Notes under the pieces: model-generated
The model's database searches: none
Seen by the model: the letters and a program-made list of their open reading frames with translations, nothing else
What the model was told of the DNA's origin: nothing
Made by a program: the position numbers and the translations under genes
Assembly (NCBI RefSeq): GCF_001898575.1
Contig: NZ_MKUD01000001.1
Location: forward strand, 1 to 64,000
From: Spirosoma sp. 48-14
Lineage (GTDB): Bacteria; Bacteroidota; Bacteroidia; Cytophagales; Spirosomataceae
Length of the DNA stretch: 64,000 nucleotides
Direction: 5' to 3'
Part shown: in pieces, positions 29,800 to 38,110 of the stretch
Numbering within the stretch: the stretch's first letter is position 1
How the letters are laid out: each line of letters opens with the position of its first letter

Positions 29800-31806
29800 C
29801 TAATAGCTTAAGCCATGACCAAATCGAAACCGGGCATAGTCACTACCTTCCTGAAAACCAGGAACGTCAGACTTGTTTTCGGCAACCGCTTTTTCAGAAG
29901 CCGGAATCGTAAACGGCAATTTGCCCGTTGGTTTATAGACTCCCCGGACAACATCCAGCAGGGCATCGGGTGTAGTGCCGAAGGTGGCCAATACAGTTTT
30001 CGTAGCCGATGCATCCAGTTCATCCAGTACCCACGGGCTCGAAAAATTGATCGCCAGAACAGTCGGTTTACTTTTCAATAGCTCATTGACATGGTTCACA
30101 TCGACATGGTTTTTCGATAAACGTAGCTCAATGGGTTTCCCAGCTGCAGTAAACAAACTTCCACCTGTAGGAATCAACCAAAGCAGCACCACATCGGCCT
30201 CGTCTTTCGACGACACAAATTCAAGATTACTATTCGACTGGGCTGGCTTATGGATATGCACCGCATTACCTCCCCGACCGTTATCATAATACGTTTCAAA
30301 ATAAACCTTCGTTTTGGCCTGTATAGGCAACTGTTTTGCGTCATTTTGTAGCAGCACAATCGACTTACGATGCGCCAGATCGGCCTTTTTCTGCAATGTT
30401 TCGCTACCAACCAGTTGTGCGGCTTTGTCGACATCGACATAGGGGTTTTCAAACAATCCCAGCAGGAATTTTTCACGCAATAAGCGGCTAACCGATTCAT
30501 TGATTCGGGCTTCGGAAACCAGGCCTTTTCTGGCCGTTTCAAGTAGTACGGTCGGGTCGGCCGTTCCCGAAAAAATATCGACGCCGGCATCCAGCGCTTT
30601 TTGGTATCGTTGCTGTAACGTCAGGTTTTCGACCCCCCAGGGCATCATATCGATGGGCCCTGTATCAGAATTGACAATACCCTTGAAACCCAGCTTTTTC
30701 CGGAGTAAATCCTGTATGATGGCCTTGTTGTATGAGAAGCCAACCTCCTCAAAACCCTTACCTTTCGGCGCTGAATAATAAGGCATTATGGCCGACGTAC
30801 CAGCGTCGATCGCGGCTTTAAAAGGCTTTACGTGATAGTCGAACATACCGCCTGGATAATGGGCAAACTTCCCCCAGTCGAAATGCGAATCCTGGCCATC
30901 TACCTGAGGCCCTCCACCCGGAAAATGCTTGGTTGTCATGGCAACCGACGATGGATTGAGGGAAGCCCCCTGAAAGCCCAGCACGATTTCCCGAATCATA
31001 CTGGCGGCCAGGTCGGCATCTTCGCCAAACGTACCTTCGACGCGCTGCCAGCGGGGTTCGGTAGCCAGATCAGCCATGTACATATACCCTTTCCGAAGGC
31101 CGACAGAGGCCCATTCCTGAGCCGCAGTCTGCGCAAATTCGCGGGTTAATTTCGGATCACGCATGGCGGCAAGACCAAGCTCACCCGGCCACTTCGAAAA
31201 AGCCGTCGTGCCCACACTCAACCCAATTGAGGCATCGATGGTCACATGATTTCTGGGATTAGAGGCCACAATGGCCGGAATTCCCAGTCGTGTACCTTCA
31301 CATAGTGCCTGTAAGTTGTTCGACCACTCGGCTATAGTGCGGGCCGACGGATTTGCCCGCAGAATGAAATGACGCAGGTGAAATTGGGTTACCCCTTTCG
31401 TAGTACCAGCCGCCGACAACATGGGCACTGGCAAAGGCTTACGGGTAAACATATTGTTGGGCTGCACCAGGTCTTCTTCATTGAATCCGCTACTGATTTC
31501 GGCCTTTGGCGCATTTTGCTGAAACGAGTAGTCGCCCGCCATCCGTGTAGTACTGATGAGCATGAACCCAATCTTCTCTTCCAGCGTCATCTGCGACACC
31601 AGGTCATTCACCCGTTTTTCTACCGGCAATCGCCAGTCTTCGTATGGATCAAGCTTACCGTTTTTGTTAAGATCCTTGAATTGCAACGCGTTACTATTCA
31701 GTAATGCCACACTGCGCTTACCCAGCATGGGCTGCCTGGGGTTCTGGGCAACCGCACAGGTCGTAAAGAGAATGCCGGTAATTATACGGAGCGATAGGTA
31801 TTTCAT
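29800..31806 (-). CDS. GH3-family beta-glycosidase
   Basis: 668 aa, secreted (signal ends near TTCAVAQ, about residue 21). The mature N-terminus has a DLNKNGKLDPYEDW loop, an EF-hand-like calcium site, before MTLEEKIGFML. The (beta/alpha)8 domain contains TKHFPGGGPQVDGQDSH and the nucleophile segment GIVNSDTG with D381. The alpha/beta sandwich domain follows, and the protein stops right after FGHGLSY, so the fibronectin-III-like third domain of many GH3 enzymes is absent. Substrate could be a beta-glucoside or beta-xyloside; the sequence does not decide it. It lies between the esterase (130 bases upstream) and the GH106 gene (77 bases downstream). Confidence 0.92.
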   Translation of the reverse strand: MKYLSLRIITGILFTTCAVAQNPRQPMLGKRSVALLNSNALQFKDLNKNGKLDPYEDWRLPVEKRVNDLVSQMTLEEKIGFMLISTTRMAGDYSFQQNAPKAEISSGFNEEDLVQPNNMFTRKPLPVPMLSAAGTTKGVTQFHLRHFILRANPSARTIAEWSNNLQALCEGTRLGIPAIVASNPRNHVTIDASIGLSVGTTAFSKWPGELGLAAMRDPKLTREFAQTAAQEWASVGLRKGYMYMADLATEPRWQRVEGTFGEDADLAASMIREIVLGFQGASLNPSSVAMTTKHFPGGGPQVDGQDSHFDWGKFAHYPGGMFDYHVKPFKAAIDAGTSAIMPYYSAPKGKGFEEVGFSYNKAIIQDLLRKKLGFKGIVNSDTGPIDMMPWGVENLTLQQRYQKALDAGVDIFSGTADPTVLLETARKGLVSEARINESVSRLLREKFLLGLFENPYVDVDKAAQLVGSETLQKKADLAHRKSIVLLQNDAKQLPIQAKTKVYFETYYDNGRGGNAVHIHKPAQSNSNLEFVSSKDEADVVLLWLIPTGGSLFTAAGKPIELRLSKNHVDVNHVNELLKSKPTVLAINFSSPWVLDELDASATKTVLATFGTTPDALLDVVRGVYKPTGKLPFTIPASEKAVAENKSDVPGFQEGSDYARFRFGHGLSY

Positions 31807-31936
31807 GAATTGGATTTAGGGTTCATTATTGTAAGACAGTTGACGATCAATCCTCTAAAGAGTAGTTATGCAAAAGCCCGCAGTTTTTGCACCAGGTCAG
31901 GAAGATAGGCTCCCCTCCCCAGTATAATGGGTATAG

Positions 31937-32836
31937 TTAATGCCGGATTTCAGGAGTTTTCATAAACCCCTGAACGTTGAGCCAATCGCCAAAACGTTCA
32001 TACCACGTATCGACCGGGAGATTCTGCTTCCGCATACCAAAGCCGTGACCACCTTTTTCGTAGATATGTAACTCAGCGGGTTGACCGGCATCGAACCATT
32101 TCTTGTAGATGTTGATGCTCATGGGCATCATGTTCAACTGATCGTCACCAGCCACTACGATAAAAATGGGGGTTTTGGCGGTTGGGATCGCAGAGCCAAT
32201 AACGGCGGGCTCATAAGCATAAATAGGCGCAACAAAGTTGGGGCGATTGGTGTCTGTAGCGTTGTACACGACCGACATGGTCAGCGTCCCCCCCGCCGAA
32301 AAGCCCATAAACCCGATCTTTTTCGGGTCGATATTAAAGTCCTTTGCATGGCTGCGCACATACCTTACAGCCGTAAGACCATCAGCCATAGCCAGTGGTA
32401 CAACGGGCGCGTTTTCTTCGTCCAGTTTTTTGAAATCCTGCATTTTGGGCATCAGTTCTTTGACAGGATCGTCGGTCAAGCTATGTACAACCCGGTATTT
32501 AAGTACAAAAGCCGCTATACCTTTGCTATTAAGCCACTTGGCTACATCAACCCCCTCGCTGTTGATGCTCAGGGTATGAAAGGCTCCCCCCGGTGCTACA
32601 ATAATAGCGGTTCCGTTAGCGGCTTCTTTGGGTGGCAAATAAGCTGTTATGGTCGGTTCCGACACGTTATACACCACTTCGGTTTTGAACTGGTTATTTG
32701 TACTCGTTTGCTCGTTCCAAGTCCAGCTTTCAGACCCTTTGGGTTTACCTTCGTAAAGTTTTAAAACCTGTTGGGCATGGATGGTGGCAGCGCCTGATAT
32801 AAAGCTGATGCAGGCCAGAATAAAGAAGCGGATCAT
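31937..32836 (-). CDS. Secreted alpha/beta-hydrolase, acetyl-xylan-esterase-like
   Basis: 299 aa from the start chosen, MIRFFILACISFISGAATIHAQ, which is a full signal peptide; an upstream ATG would add 15 residues. It shows the hydrolase oxyanion segment APGGAFHTL, the nucleophile elbow GFSAGG, an acid segment VVAGDDQLN and the catalytic His in KGGHGFGM. This set is typical of the Aes/BD-FAE-type carbohydrate esterases that remove acetyl or feruloyl groups from plant polysaccharides. It heads the esterase-GH3-GH106 set, which fits de-esterification before glycosidase action. The exact ester is not shown by the sequence. Confidence 0.88.
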   Translation of the reverse strand: MIRFFILACISFISGAATIHAQQVLKLYEGKPKGSESWTWNEQTSTNNQFKTEVVYNVSEPTITAYLPPKEAANGTAIIVAPGGAFHTLSINSEGVDVAKWLNSKGIAAFVLKYRVVHSLTDDPVKELMPKMQDFKKLDEENAPVVPLAMADGLTAVRYVRSHAKDFNIDPKKIGFMGFSAGGTLTMSVVYNATDTNRPNFVAPIYAYEPAVIGSAIPTAKTPIFIVVAGDDQLNMMPMSINIYKKWFDAGQPAELHIYEKGGHGFGMRKQNLPVDTWYERFGDWLNVQGFMKTPEIRH

Positions 32837-33105
32837 AGCAGCTAACGAAGAAACGTAAACAGGGCTTTGGTAAGTGACCAAAGCCCCAATAAGTTATCAA
32901 AACCCATGGTTAATTAACAAAAAGTACGCTCGGTTTTACCCACACCTGTTCGTCAAACACGCTTAACCATGGTAATGAGATCGCACAAATCTAATAGAAT
33001 GATAGCTTGAAAAATTAGCACAATACGAGGTAAACTATGCAAAATCCGGCAATTCTGACTATTGATTATGCATGAACAGTTAAAACGATACGGCCAATGG
33101 CCGGG

Positions 33106-34023
33106 TTAACTAACAGCCTGACGACGGTATTCTTTAGGGGTCAAACCTGTTCTAGCCTTAAAAAAGCGGGCGAAGTCACTAGGGTTTGTTTCTGAAAATT
33201 TGAACGCTATTTCACTGACAGACAATACCGTTTGTTTTAATAAGACTTTCGCTTCCAGTATGATCCTATCAGATAGTAATTCCTGTGCCGTTTTGCCTAC
33301 TGTCGATTTAACGCATTTATTTAAATGATCCGGCGTTATGGCCATCATCGAAGCATAATCCGTTACTTTATGATGGGTATAAATATAATGAGATAGCAAA
33401 TTCGTATACTTTTCAGTAAAGCGTATCGCGGAGTGTTGTGTGGCTGCAACCGACGTTGTCTCTACTGCATTTAGTTCGGTAAAAAGCGCGAATAAATAAG
33501 CCCCCAATATAGCCGGATTGGGCGACGGTTTGGACTCATACTCATCAAGCAAACGATTCAATATGTTCAGAATGGGTTCTCGCAGGGAATCATGTATTGT
33601 AATTAATGGATTAGCCGAAAACTGCCAAAACGGGAATGTGTCATAGAAAGGGGCCTTCGGAAAGATGGCATTAAGTAGAGCAGCATCAAAGTGGCAAAAA
33701 AAGCCCTTTGCATCCGCGCTCATATACTCATGAGCAGAAATCTGTAAGGCAGGCAAGAAAAAGAACGTATTGCGCCCAAATTCAAATCGATGTAGGTCTT
33801 TACTTCGGGCCGTTGTCCCTTCGGCCAGAAAAATAAAATCATAGACTGTTTTACGATGCGGTGCAAGGGGAAACCTGATTTTTGTAAACACATCTTCAAT
33901 TCGATTGATGTGGAATAGCAATTGAAAATCAGACAGATTTAATGCCTCTTCAGCCCCAAAGTGATGTAGGCTCAATTCTTTAGGAGAAAGGGGCATTAAA
34001 TTCTTGTATGGATGCTCAGCCAT
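33106..34023 (-). CDS. AraC-family transcription regulator
   Basis: 305 aa. The N-terminal ~190 residues form a cupin-like sensing domain (VYDFIFLAEGTTARSKD ... HEYMSADAKGFFCHFD). The C-terminal ~100 residues carry the two helix-turn-helix motifs of AraC proteins (VTDYASMMAITPDHLNK; SVSEIAFKFSETNPSDFARFF) and the family ending FKARTGLTPKEYR. It lies upstream of and in the same direction as the esterase/GH3/GH106 set and just downstream of an SDR gene (79 bases between). It may control either neighbour; the ligand is unknown. Confidence 0.92.
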   Translation of the reverse strand: MAEHPYKNLMPLSPKELSLHHFGAEEALNLSDFQLLFHINRIEDVFTKIRFPLAPHRKTVYDFIFLAEGTTARSKDLHRFEFGRNTFFFLPALQISAHEYMSADAKGFFCHFDAALLNAIFPKAPFYDTFPFWQFSANPLITIHDSLREPILNILNRLLDEYESKPSPNPAILGAYLFALFTELNAVETTSVAATQHSAIRFTEKYTNLLSHYIYTHHKVTDYASMMAITPDHLNKCVKSTVGKTAQELLSDRIILEAKVLLKQTVLSVSEIAFKFSETNPSDFARFFKARTGLTPKEYRRQAVS

Positions 34024-34102
34024 GTTACACGCATGTTCATCTTGGTGATACGTCTATAACAAATAAGGCCGCACTTTACGCAATCACCTCATAATAAAAT
34101 AA

Positions 34103-34840
34103 TTACCACGGACTTATTCCCGTATCGGGAGCATTATCATCACTAAAAAACTGCCCTGTTGGCCCGTCTGACTCCAGCGTTGCGGCTTTTACCAATCGCG
34201 CGGCTGCATCCGATACAGTACCCGGCCCACGGTGTTGATTGAAATCGGTTGCCGTATACCCTGGATCGACTGCATTGACCTTAAATGGGGTGTCGCGCAG
34301 TTCATAGGCCAGTACAATGGTATAGGCATTCAGAGCAGCTTTAGAAGCAGGATAACAAGCCCCTTTTACATGATAATACTTCCAGTTAGGGTCACTGTGG
34401 AGTGTCAGCGACCCCAGGCCCGACGTGACGTTGACAATCCTTGGCTCTGGCGATGCTTTCAGCAGGTCGATAAAAGCCTGTGTGGTGCTGACAACGCCAA
34501 ATACATTGGTTTCAAATACCTGTTTGAATACATAAATGTCTGTACCGAGTGCTGTTTGAGGAAAGCCACCACTGATTCCCGCATTGTTGATCAGTACATC
34601 TAAAACCTCAACTTTCTGCCCCAATGCTGCACGAGCGGCTTTTATAGACTCAAGATTATCAACATCAATGGTGATAGATTCTACACTGTCAAATCCTTCC
34701 GACTTCAATTGATCGACTGCCTGCTGGCCTTTTTCAGCATCACGACTACCCAGGTAAACGTAGTACCCTTTTTGTAGCAACTGCCGGGCTGTTTCGAAAC
34801 CGATGCTTTTATTCGCTCCGGTAATCAATACTGTTTTCAT
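34103..34840 (-). CDS. Short-chain dehydrogenase/reductase
   Basis: 245 aa classical SDR. The nucleotide-binding loop is TGANKSIGFETA, NNAG follows at about residue 88, the catalytic Ser lies in NVTSGLGS and the YxxxK pair is YPASK. R38-type residues after the second strand (GSRDAEKG) suggest NADP(H). The end VDPGYTATDFNQHRG is typical of carbonyl reductase-like SDRs. It precedes the AraC gene and may be part of its regulon; the substrate cannot be told. Confidence 0.93.
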   Translation of the reverse strand: MKTVLITGANKSIGFETARQLLQKGYYVYLGSRDAEKGQQAVDQLKSEGFDSVESITIDVDNLESIKAARAALGQKVEVLDVLINNAGISGGFPQTALGTDIYVFKQVFETNVFGVVSTTQAFIDLLKASPEPRIVNVTSGLGSLTLHSDPNWKYYHVKGACYPASKAALNAYTIVLAYELRDTPFKVNAVDPGYTATDFNQHRGPGTVSDAAARLVKAATLESDGPTGQFFSDDNAPDTGISPW

Positions 34841-35028
34841 GTTTCATCTGTTTGTGATGGGGCAAAGCTATGGTACAACTCACCGCCAGTTGAAACACAT
34901 TTTTCGGAATTACTGGTACATTTCACGGGTCATTACCCGCTACCCGATCGAGCCAATCTCGAGTTCCGCCCAAACAGGAAGGCTCACAACGCATATGATC
35001 TGGAAATCAAGCCCTCCCGCCCTCTGAT

Positions 35029-35136
35029 CTAAAACAGTTTTAGCAGAAAGGAAATGAAAAAATAGAATAAGGCTAGAGAAATCAACAGGACGACGGTCCA
35101 AGGACCAGGTAGGGGCAGCCAATTTTTGCGCTTCAT
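35029..35136 (-). CDS. Possible 35-aa membrane peptide
   Basis: Short frame MKRKNWLPLPGPWTVV followed by a run of ~20 hydrophobic residues and KLF-TAG. A basic start, a Pro-rich turn and one membrane helix look like a genuine small membrane protein. It is in the 693-base gap between the SDR gene and the isomerase gene. No family is recognised, and a chance frame cannot be excluded. Confidence 0.4.
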   Translation of the reverse strand: MKRKNWLPLPGPWTVVLLISLALFYFFISFLLKLF

Positions 35137-35212
35137 GGTATGGAAAACTAGTCGTTATCAACTTGATAGTTGCTAAACTAAACAAAAATCAGAAAAATCC
35201 ATACATGCTAGT

Positions 35213-35347
35213 TTAACATCTTGCTGGCTCATAGGAGGCCATAATGTGTGAAGCCTGAATAAACAGCATAAAAAAACGAAGGATCAGTATGAGCAGATAA
35301 ACCCAAATCGATTTCAGAATAGAAAAAAACGATAAAATCGATTTCAT
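35213..35347 (-). CDS. Possible 44-aa membrane peptide
   Basis: Frame starting MKSILSFFSILKSIWVYLL with one or two hydrophobic helices and a polar end (MASYEPARC). An open extension upstream is less likely. It lies 76 bases upstream of the 35-aa candidate on the same strand. AT-rich sequence makes hydrophobic chance frames common, so confidence is low. Confidence 0.25.
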   Translation of the reverse strand: MKSILSFFSILKSIWVYLLILILRFFMLFIQASHIMASYEPARC

Positions 35348-35478
35348 AAAGCACAAGTGAACGATTGTAAGAAAAATGCTAGCATTTATTAGACCTCCCT
35401 GTTTATGTAAAAACAAAATGTGTCATAACAATCGGAACTATGGCAAAAGCATCAATCCTACCTACCTCAACACCAGAC

Positions 35479-35508
35479 GGCCCCGATAAAGTCGGCTTCA
35501 TCGGGGCC
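35479..35508. terminator. Hairpin downstream of the isomerase gene
   Basis: Stem GGCCCCGAT / ATCGGGGCC (9 bp) with inner AAG/CTT pairing and a TCGG loop, 26 bases past the stop at 35534. There is no T-run on either side, so it is a terminator-like hairpin rather than a clear intrinsic terminator. Confidence 0.55.
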
Positions 35509-35533
35509 ATATATTATGTAAAATTGGTTAGGG

Positions 35534-36574
35534 CTAGCTCAGGGCATTCCGGCAATAATCAACGCATTTTTTCACTTCTTTCACCGAGTTTGACCCTTCT
35601 GGAATCTTGTATTCCAGCTCAACAGCCGCCGGGAAGGTATACTTTTGGTCACGCATCAACTGCAACACCTGCCGTAATGGCGTGTCGCCCTGCCCCCAGG
35701 CCAGATTGCCTTTCCCATGGTCGGCCGTTTGACGGTCTTTGATGTGCATACTGGCAATTCGATCATGCTTTTGTTTCAGGAAGACTAATGGATCAGGATT
35801 ACCAGCCGCCACATAATGGCCCAGATCAAAGTTAATGGCGTTGGCTGGTGATTGGGCCAGGGCCGTATCCCAGAATGTTGGCGTTTGTTGCTCATGTCCG
35901 TGATACCCAACTTTTATACCATGCTTTTCGGCCATCTTACCTAAGCGCAGCGTCTGAGCGTCATTACTTGGGTGTTCAAGCGTTACCTGATTGGCACCCA
36001 GCAATTTAGCGGCCTTCATACCATAATCAATCTCTGCATCAGAATTTTGTACCCCAAACGCATCAGGCTTGAAGCCGTAAATTTTCACCCCGGCTTGATT
36101 ATACATTTTTCGTAATTGCTCAAACTTATCCATAGGGGCAGAAAGCCGCCATTTAGCTACTTCGGCCTGATAGGCTTTACGTTGTGCATCGAACTCGGCG
36201 AGTTTTTTCTGCTCATCTTCGGTAAGTTCCTGTTTCTCGGCACGCTTCCGCATTAATGGAAAAACAGACCGCATATCAAGGGTATTTTTTGGAGCGCCCG
36301 CAAACGATTCGGCCGGTCCACCCATTAACTCAATGGCACTTATGCCAGAATCCAGCACATATTGAAGCGTCGCTTCGGCACTCTGATCGGGCATATCCCG
36401 AAACGAATAGGTAATGGTCCCGATCTGGACACCATCGAACAGTGAATTAGGCTTATCTCCCAGACTACGTATAAGCGCCGGAGCACCAAACAGACGATTA
36501 CTACCAACAGTAGCCCCTGCAACAAGTGTAGCTGCGGCTCCTAAAAACTGACGACGGGTTGACTGATTTTTCAT
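35534..36574 (-). CDS. Sugar phosphate isomerase/epimerase-like TIM-barrel protein with Tat signal
   Basis: 346 aa. The N-terminus STRRQFLGAAATLVAGATVG is a twin-arginine signal, so the protein is exported folded. Residues ~50-346 form an AP_endonuc_2/xylose-isomerase-like TIM barrel (GISAIELMGGPAE, VTLEHPSNDA, VGYHGHEQQTP, NFDLGHYVAAG, SMHIKDRQT, AAVELEYKIP); the Glu, His and Asp residues in these motifs are the expected metal ligands. Family members epimerise or isomerise sugars or inositol. A charged insertion at about residues 95-140 (RKRAEKQELTEDEQKK) is often seen in Bacteroidota members. Substrate unknown; the region suggests a plant-derived sugar. Confidence 0.88.
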   Translation of the reverse strand: MKNQSTRRQFLGAAATLVAGATVGSNRLFGAPALIRSLGDKPNSLFDGVQIGTITYSFRDMPDQSAEATLQYVLDSGISAIELMGGPAESFAGAPKNTLDMRSVFPLMRKRAEKQELTEDEQKKLAEFDAQRKAYQAEVAKWRLSAPMDKFEQLRKMYNQAGVKIYGFKPDAFGVQNSDAEIDYGMKAAKLLGANQVTLEHPSNDAQTLRLGKMAEKHGIKVGYHGHEQQTPTFWDTALAQSPANAINFDLGHYVAAGNPDPLVFLKQKHDRIASMHIKDRQTADHGKGNLAWGQGDTPLRQVLQLMRDQKYTFPAAVELEYKIPEGSNSVKEVKKCVDYCRNALS

Positions 36575-36837
36575 AATTAACGATCGGTTAACGGATTTGG
36601 ATGAAAGAGAAAACAGGGGCTTTATTTACTCAGAGCCAACACACAATACTACCTGTCGGCTGAGGCTCTGGGCAAACAGTAGGCTTTCATCAGCGAACAG
36701 ACGAACGACATCGCAGGTATTCCCCTTGTCATCCTAGCAGGAATGCCTAACTAAAGCAATACTTTTTCAATCGAATGTACAAATCAGATAGACTAGTTGC
36801 TACTAAACGCCGATAGATGAGCCATTTTAATCGACAA

Positions 36838-36880
36838 AAAGCCCGGACTTACTAACGTTAGCTCAGTAAGTCCGGGCTTT
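36838..36880 (-). terminator. Strong intrinsic terminator of the small Cys-rich gene
   Basis: Stem AAAGCCCGGACTTACT / AGTAAGTCCGGGCTTT (16 bp) with an 11-base loop and a run of T residues on the minus strand, 30 bases past the stop at 36910. The remaining bases between 36574 and 36838 show nothing. Confidence 0.85.
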
Positions 36881-36909
36881 AGCCACTCGCATATGGATAA
36901 GCAATCGGC

Positions 36910-37164
36910 TCAGTTTTTGATCGATGCGATTTCCAGATCAGATAAGCATCGCTGGCAATAAGTAGGCTCAACGCCCATTTGCTCACTGAAAAGTCGAGCC
37001 GCTTCAACAGCCTGCTCAAATTGTGAATAGCTACCTCGCCAGCGGCCGGTTCCATTGTGTGAGCGTGCCGTTTGCATGCCCTTCCCTTTGTTACAAAAGC
37101 CGCAATCGGCCCGATGAAGTGTGATTTTAGGATTACGGTAATACGTATAGAAATAGTAAGTCAT
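36910..37164 (-). CDS. Small Cys-rich protein, 84 aa
   Basis: From the start chosen (MTYYFYTYYRNPKITLHRAD) the protein carries HRADCGFCNKGKGMQ and, near the end, PTYCQRC: two CxxC-type pairs that could bind zinc. The middle (GRWRGSYSQFEQAVEAA) is a typical conserved part of a small Bacteroidota family that I know by sight but not by function. Upstream in-frame Met codons at 37200 and 37233 would add a poorly supported extension. It has its own terminator and is preceded by the 25-bp element also found before the LytS-type kinase gene, so it may be a target of that two-component system. Confidence 0.7.
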   Translation of the reverse strand: MTYYFYTYYRNPKITLHRADCGFCNKGKGMQTARSHNGTGRWRGSYSQFEQAVEAARLFSEQMGVEPTYCQRCLSDLEIASIKN

Positions 37165-37260
37165 AACCTCGATGGAACGTTGAATAAACTCACTCATCAT
37201 CGAGGAAATCCATCGAATCAGAGATTGAGACAAAGTTCATAGGAAGCTACCCGAGGTCTA

Positions 37261-37285
37261 AAAAAAAGATGACTAATGACGGGTT
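37261..37285 (-). promoter_or_regulatory. Repeated 25-bp upstream element, copy 1
   Basis: On the minus strand it reads AACCCGTCATTAGTCATC followed by seven T. Identical over 25 bases to 39371-39395, with looser similarity for ~35 bases upstream (AAATCCTT...). It lies ~100 bases upstream of the small Cys-rich gene start and between that gene and the end of the response regulator gene. The core GTCATTAGTCATC holds two GTCAT half-sites. Confidence 0.6.
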
Positions 37286-37345
37286 TACAGGGATGAGCAA
37301 AGGATTTTCGAGGTTAAGTCAGTATGGAAACAGCTCCAAAATGGC

Positions 37346-38110
37346 TCATTTACCCATCCATTCTTTAAAACTCGTTACCCGATCAATACTGACAAATACC
37401 TCCTGCCGGGGCTGTGGGGCCAATTCTACCTTCAGTTTACTACCCGAGTACGCATACACCGAACGGATACCCGACGCACTAACCAGATACGATCGATTGA
37501 CGCGAAAAAACTGATCGGGATCAACCAGTTGACCCAGCTTATCCAGACTATAGTCGATCGACACCGGCACACCCGTATGCGGCATAACATACGTAGCTTT
37601 CTCTTCAAAAAAGAAATAGGCAATTTCCTCAATCCGAATGCTCCGCAATCGGGGCCCTACACTTACCATAAACCGATCGCGATAAGTAGGCGGCTCCAGC
37701 TTTTTGATCAACTGATTGAGCACGGCCGTATTCATCGTTGCGGATGCCTGGCGAACCATTTTAAACTTATCAATAGCCGCAGCCAGTTCATCCGTTTCAA
37801 TGGGCTTTAACAGATAATCAATACTATTTGCCTTGAAGGCCTGTAACGCGTATTCGTCAAAGGCGGTGGTGAAGATGATCGGGATCGTCAAATTTAATTT
37901 TTTGATGAGGTTGAACCCTAAATCATCTTCCAGGTGAATATCCAGAAAAATCAACTCCGGTTCGGTGGACAGAGGATCGTTGAACCACTGGACTGCTTTC
38001 GACACCGACGGCAGTTGAGCCAGCACCTGAATCTGAGGGTCATACTCCAGTAAAAGAATTTCCAGCCGTTGGGCTGTAAGTGGTTCGTCTTCAACAATCA
38101 ATACATTCAT
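37346..38110 (-). CDS. LytR/AlgR-type response regulator (LytTR)
   Basis: 254 aa. Receiver residues E7-D8, phospho-acceptor D57 (LIFLDIHLED), T81-T82 and K102 (LKPIE) are all present. LytTR domain from ~150: SVGPRLRSIRIEEIAYFFFE, then FRVNRSYLVSASGIRSVY. The start codon overlaps the stop of the upstream LytS-type kinase gene by ATGA, so kinase and regulator are a cognate pair. A likely target is the repeated element GTCATTAGTCATC found before the kinase gene and before the Cys-rich gene. Autoregulation is common in this class and is inferred here. Confidence 0.95.
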   Translation of the reverse strand: MNVLIVEDEPLTAQRLEILLLEYDPQIQVLAQLPSVSKAVQWFNDPLSTEPELIFLDIHLEDDLGFNLIKKLNLTIPIIFTTAFDEYALQAFKANSIDYLLKPIETDELAAAIDKFKMVRQASATMNTAVLNQLIKKLEPPTYRDRFMVSVGPRLRSIRIEEIAYFFFEEKATYVMPHTGVPVSIDYSLDKLGQLVDPDQFFRVNRSYLVSASGIRSVYAYSGSKLKVELAPQPRQEVFVSIDRVTSFKEWMGK

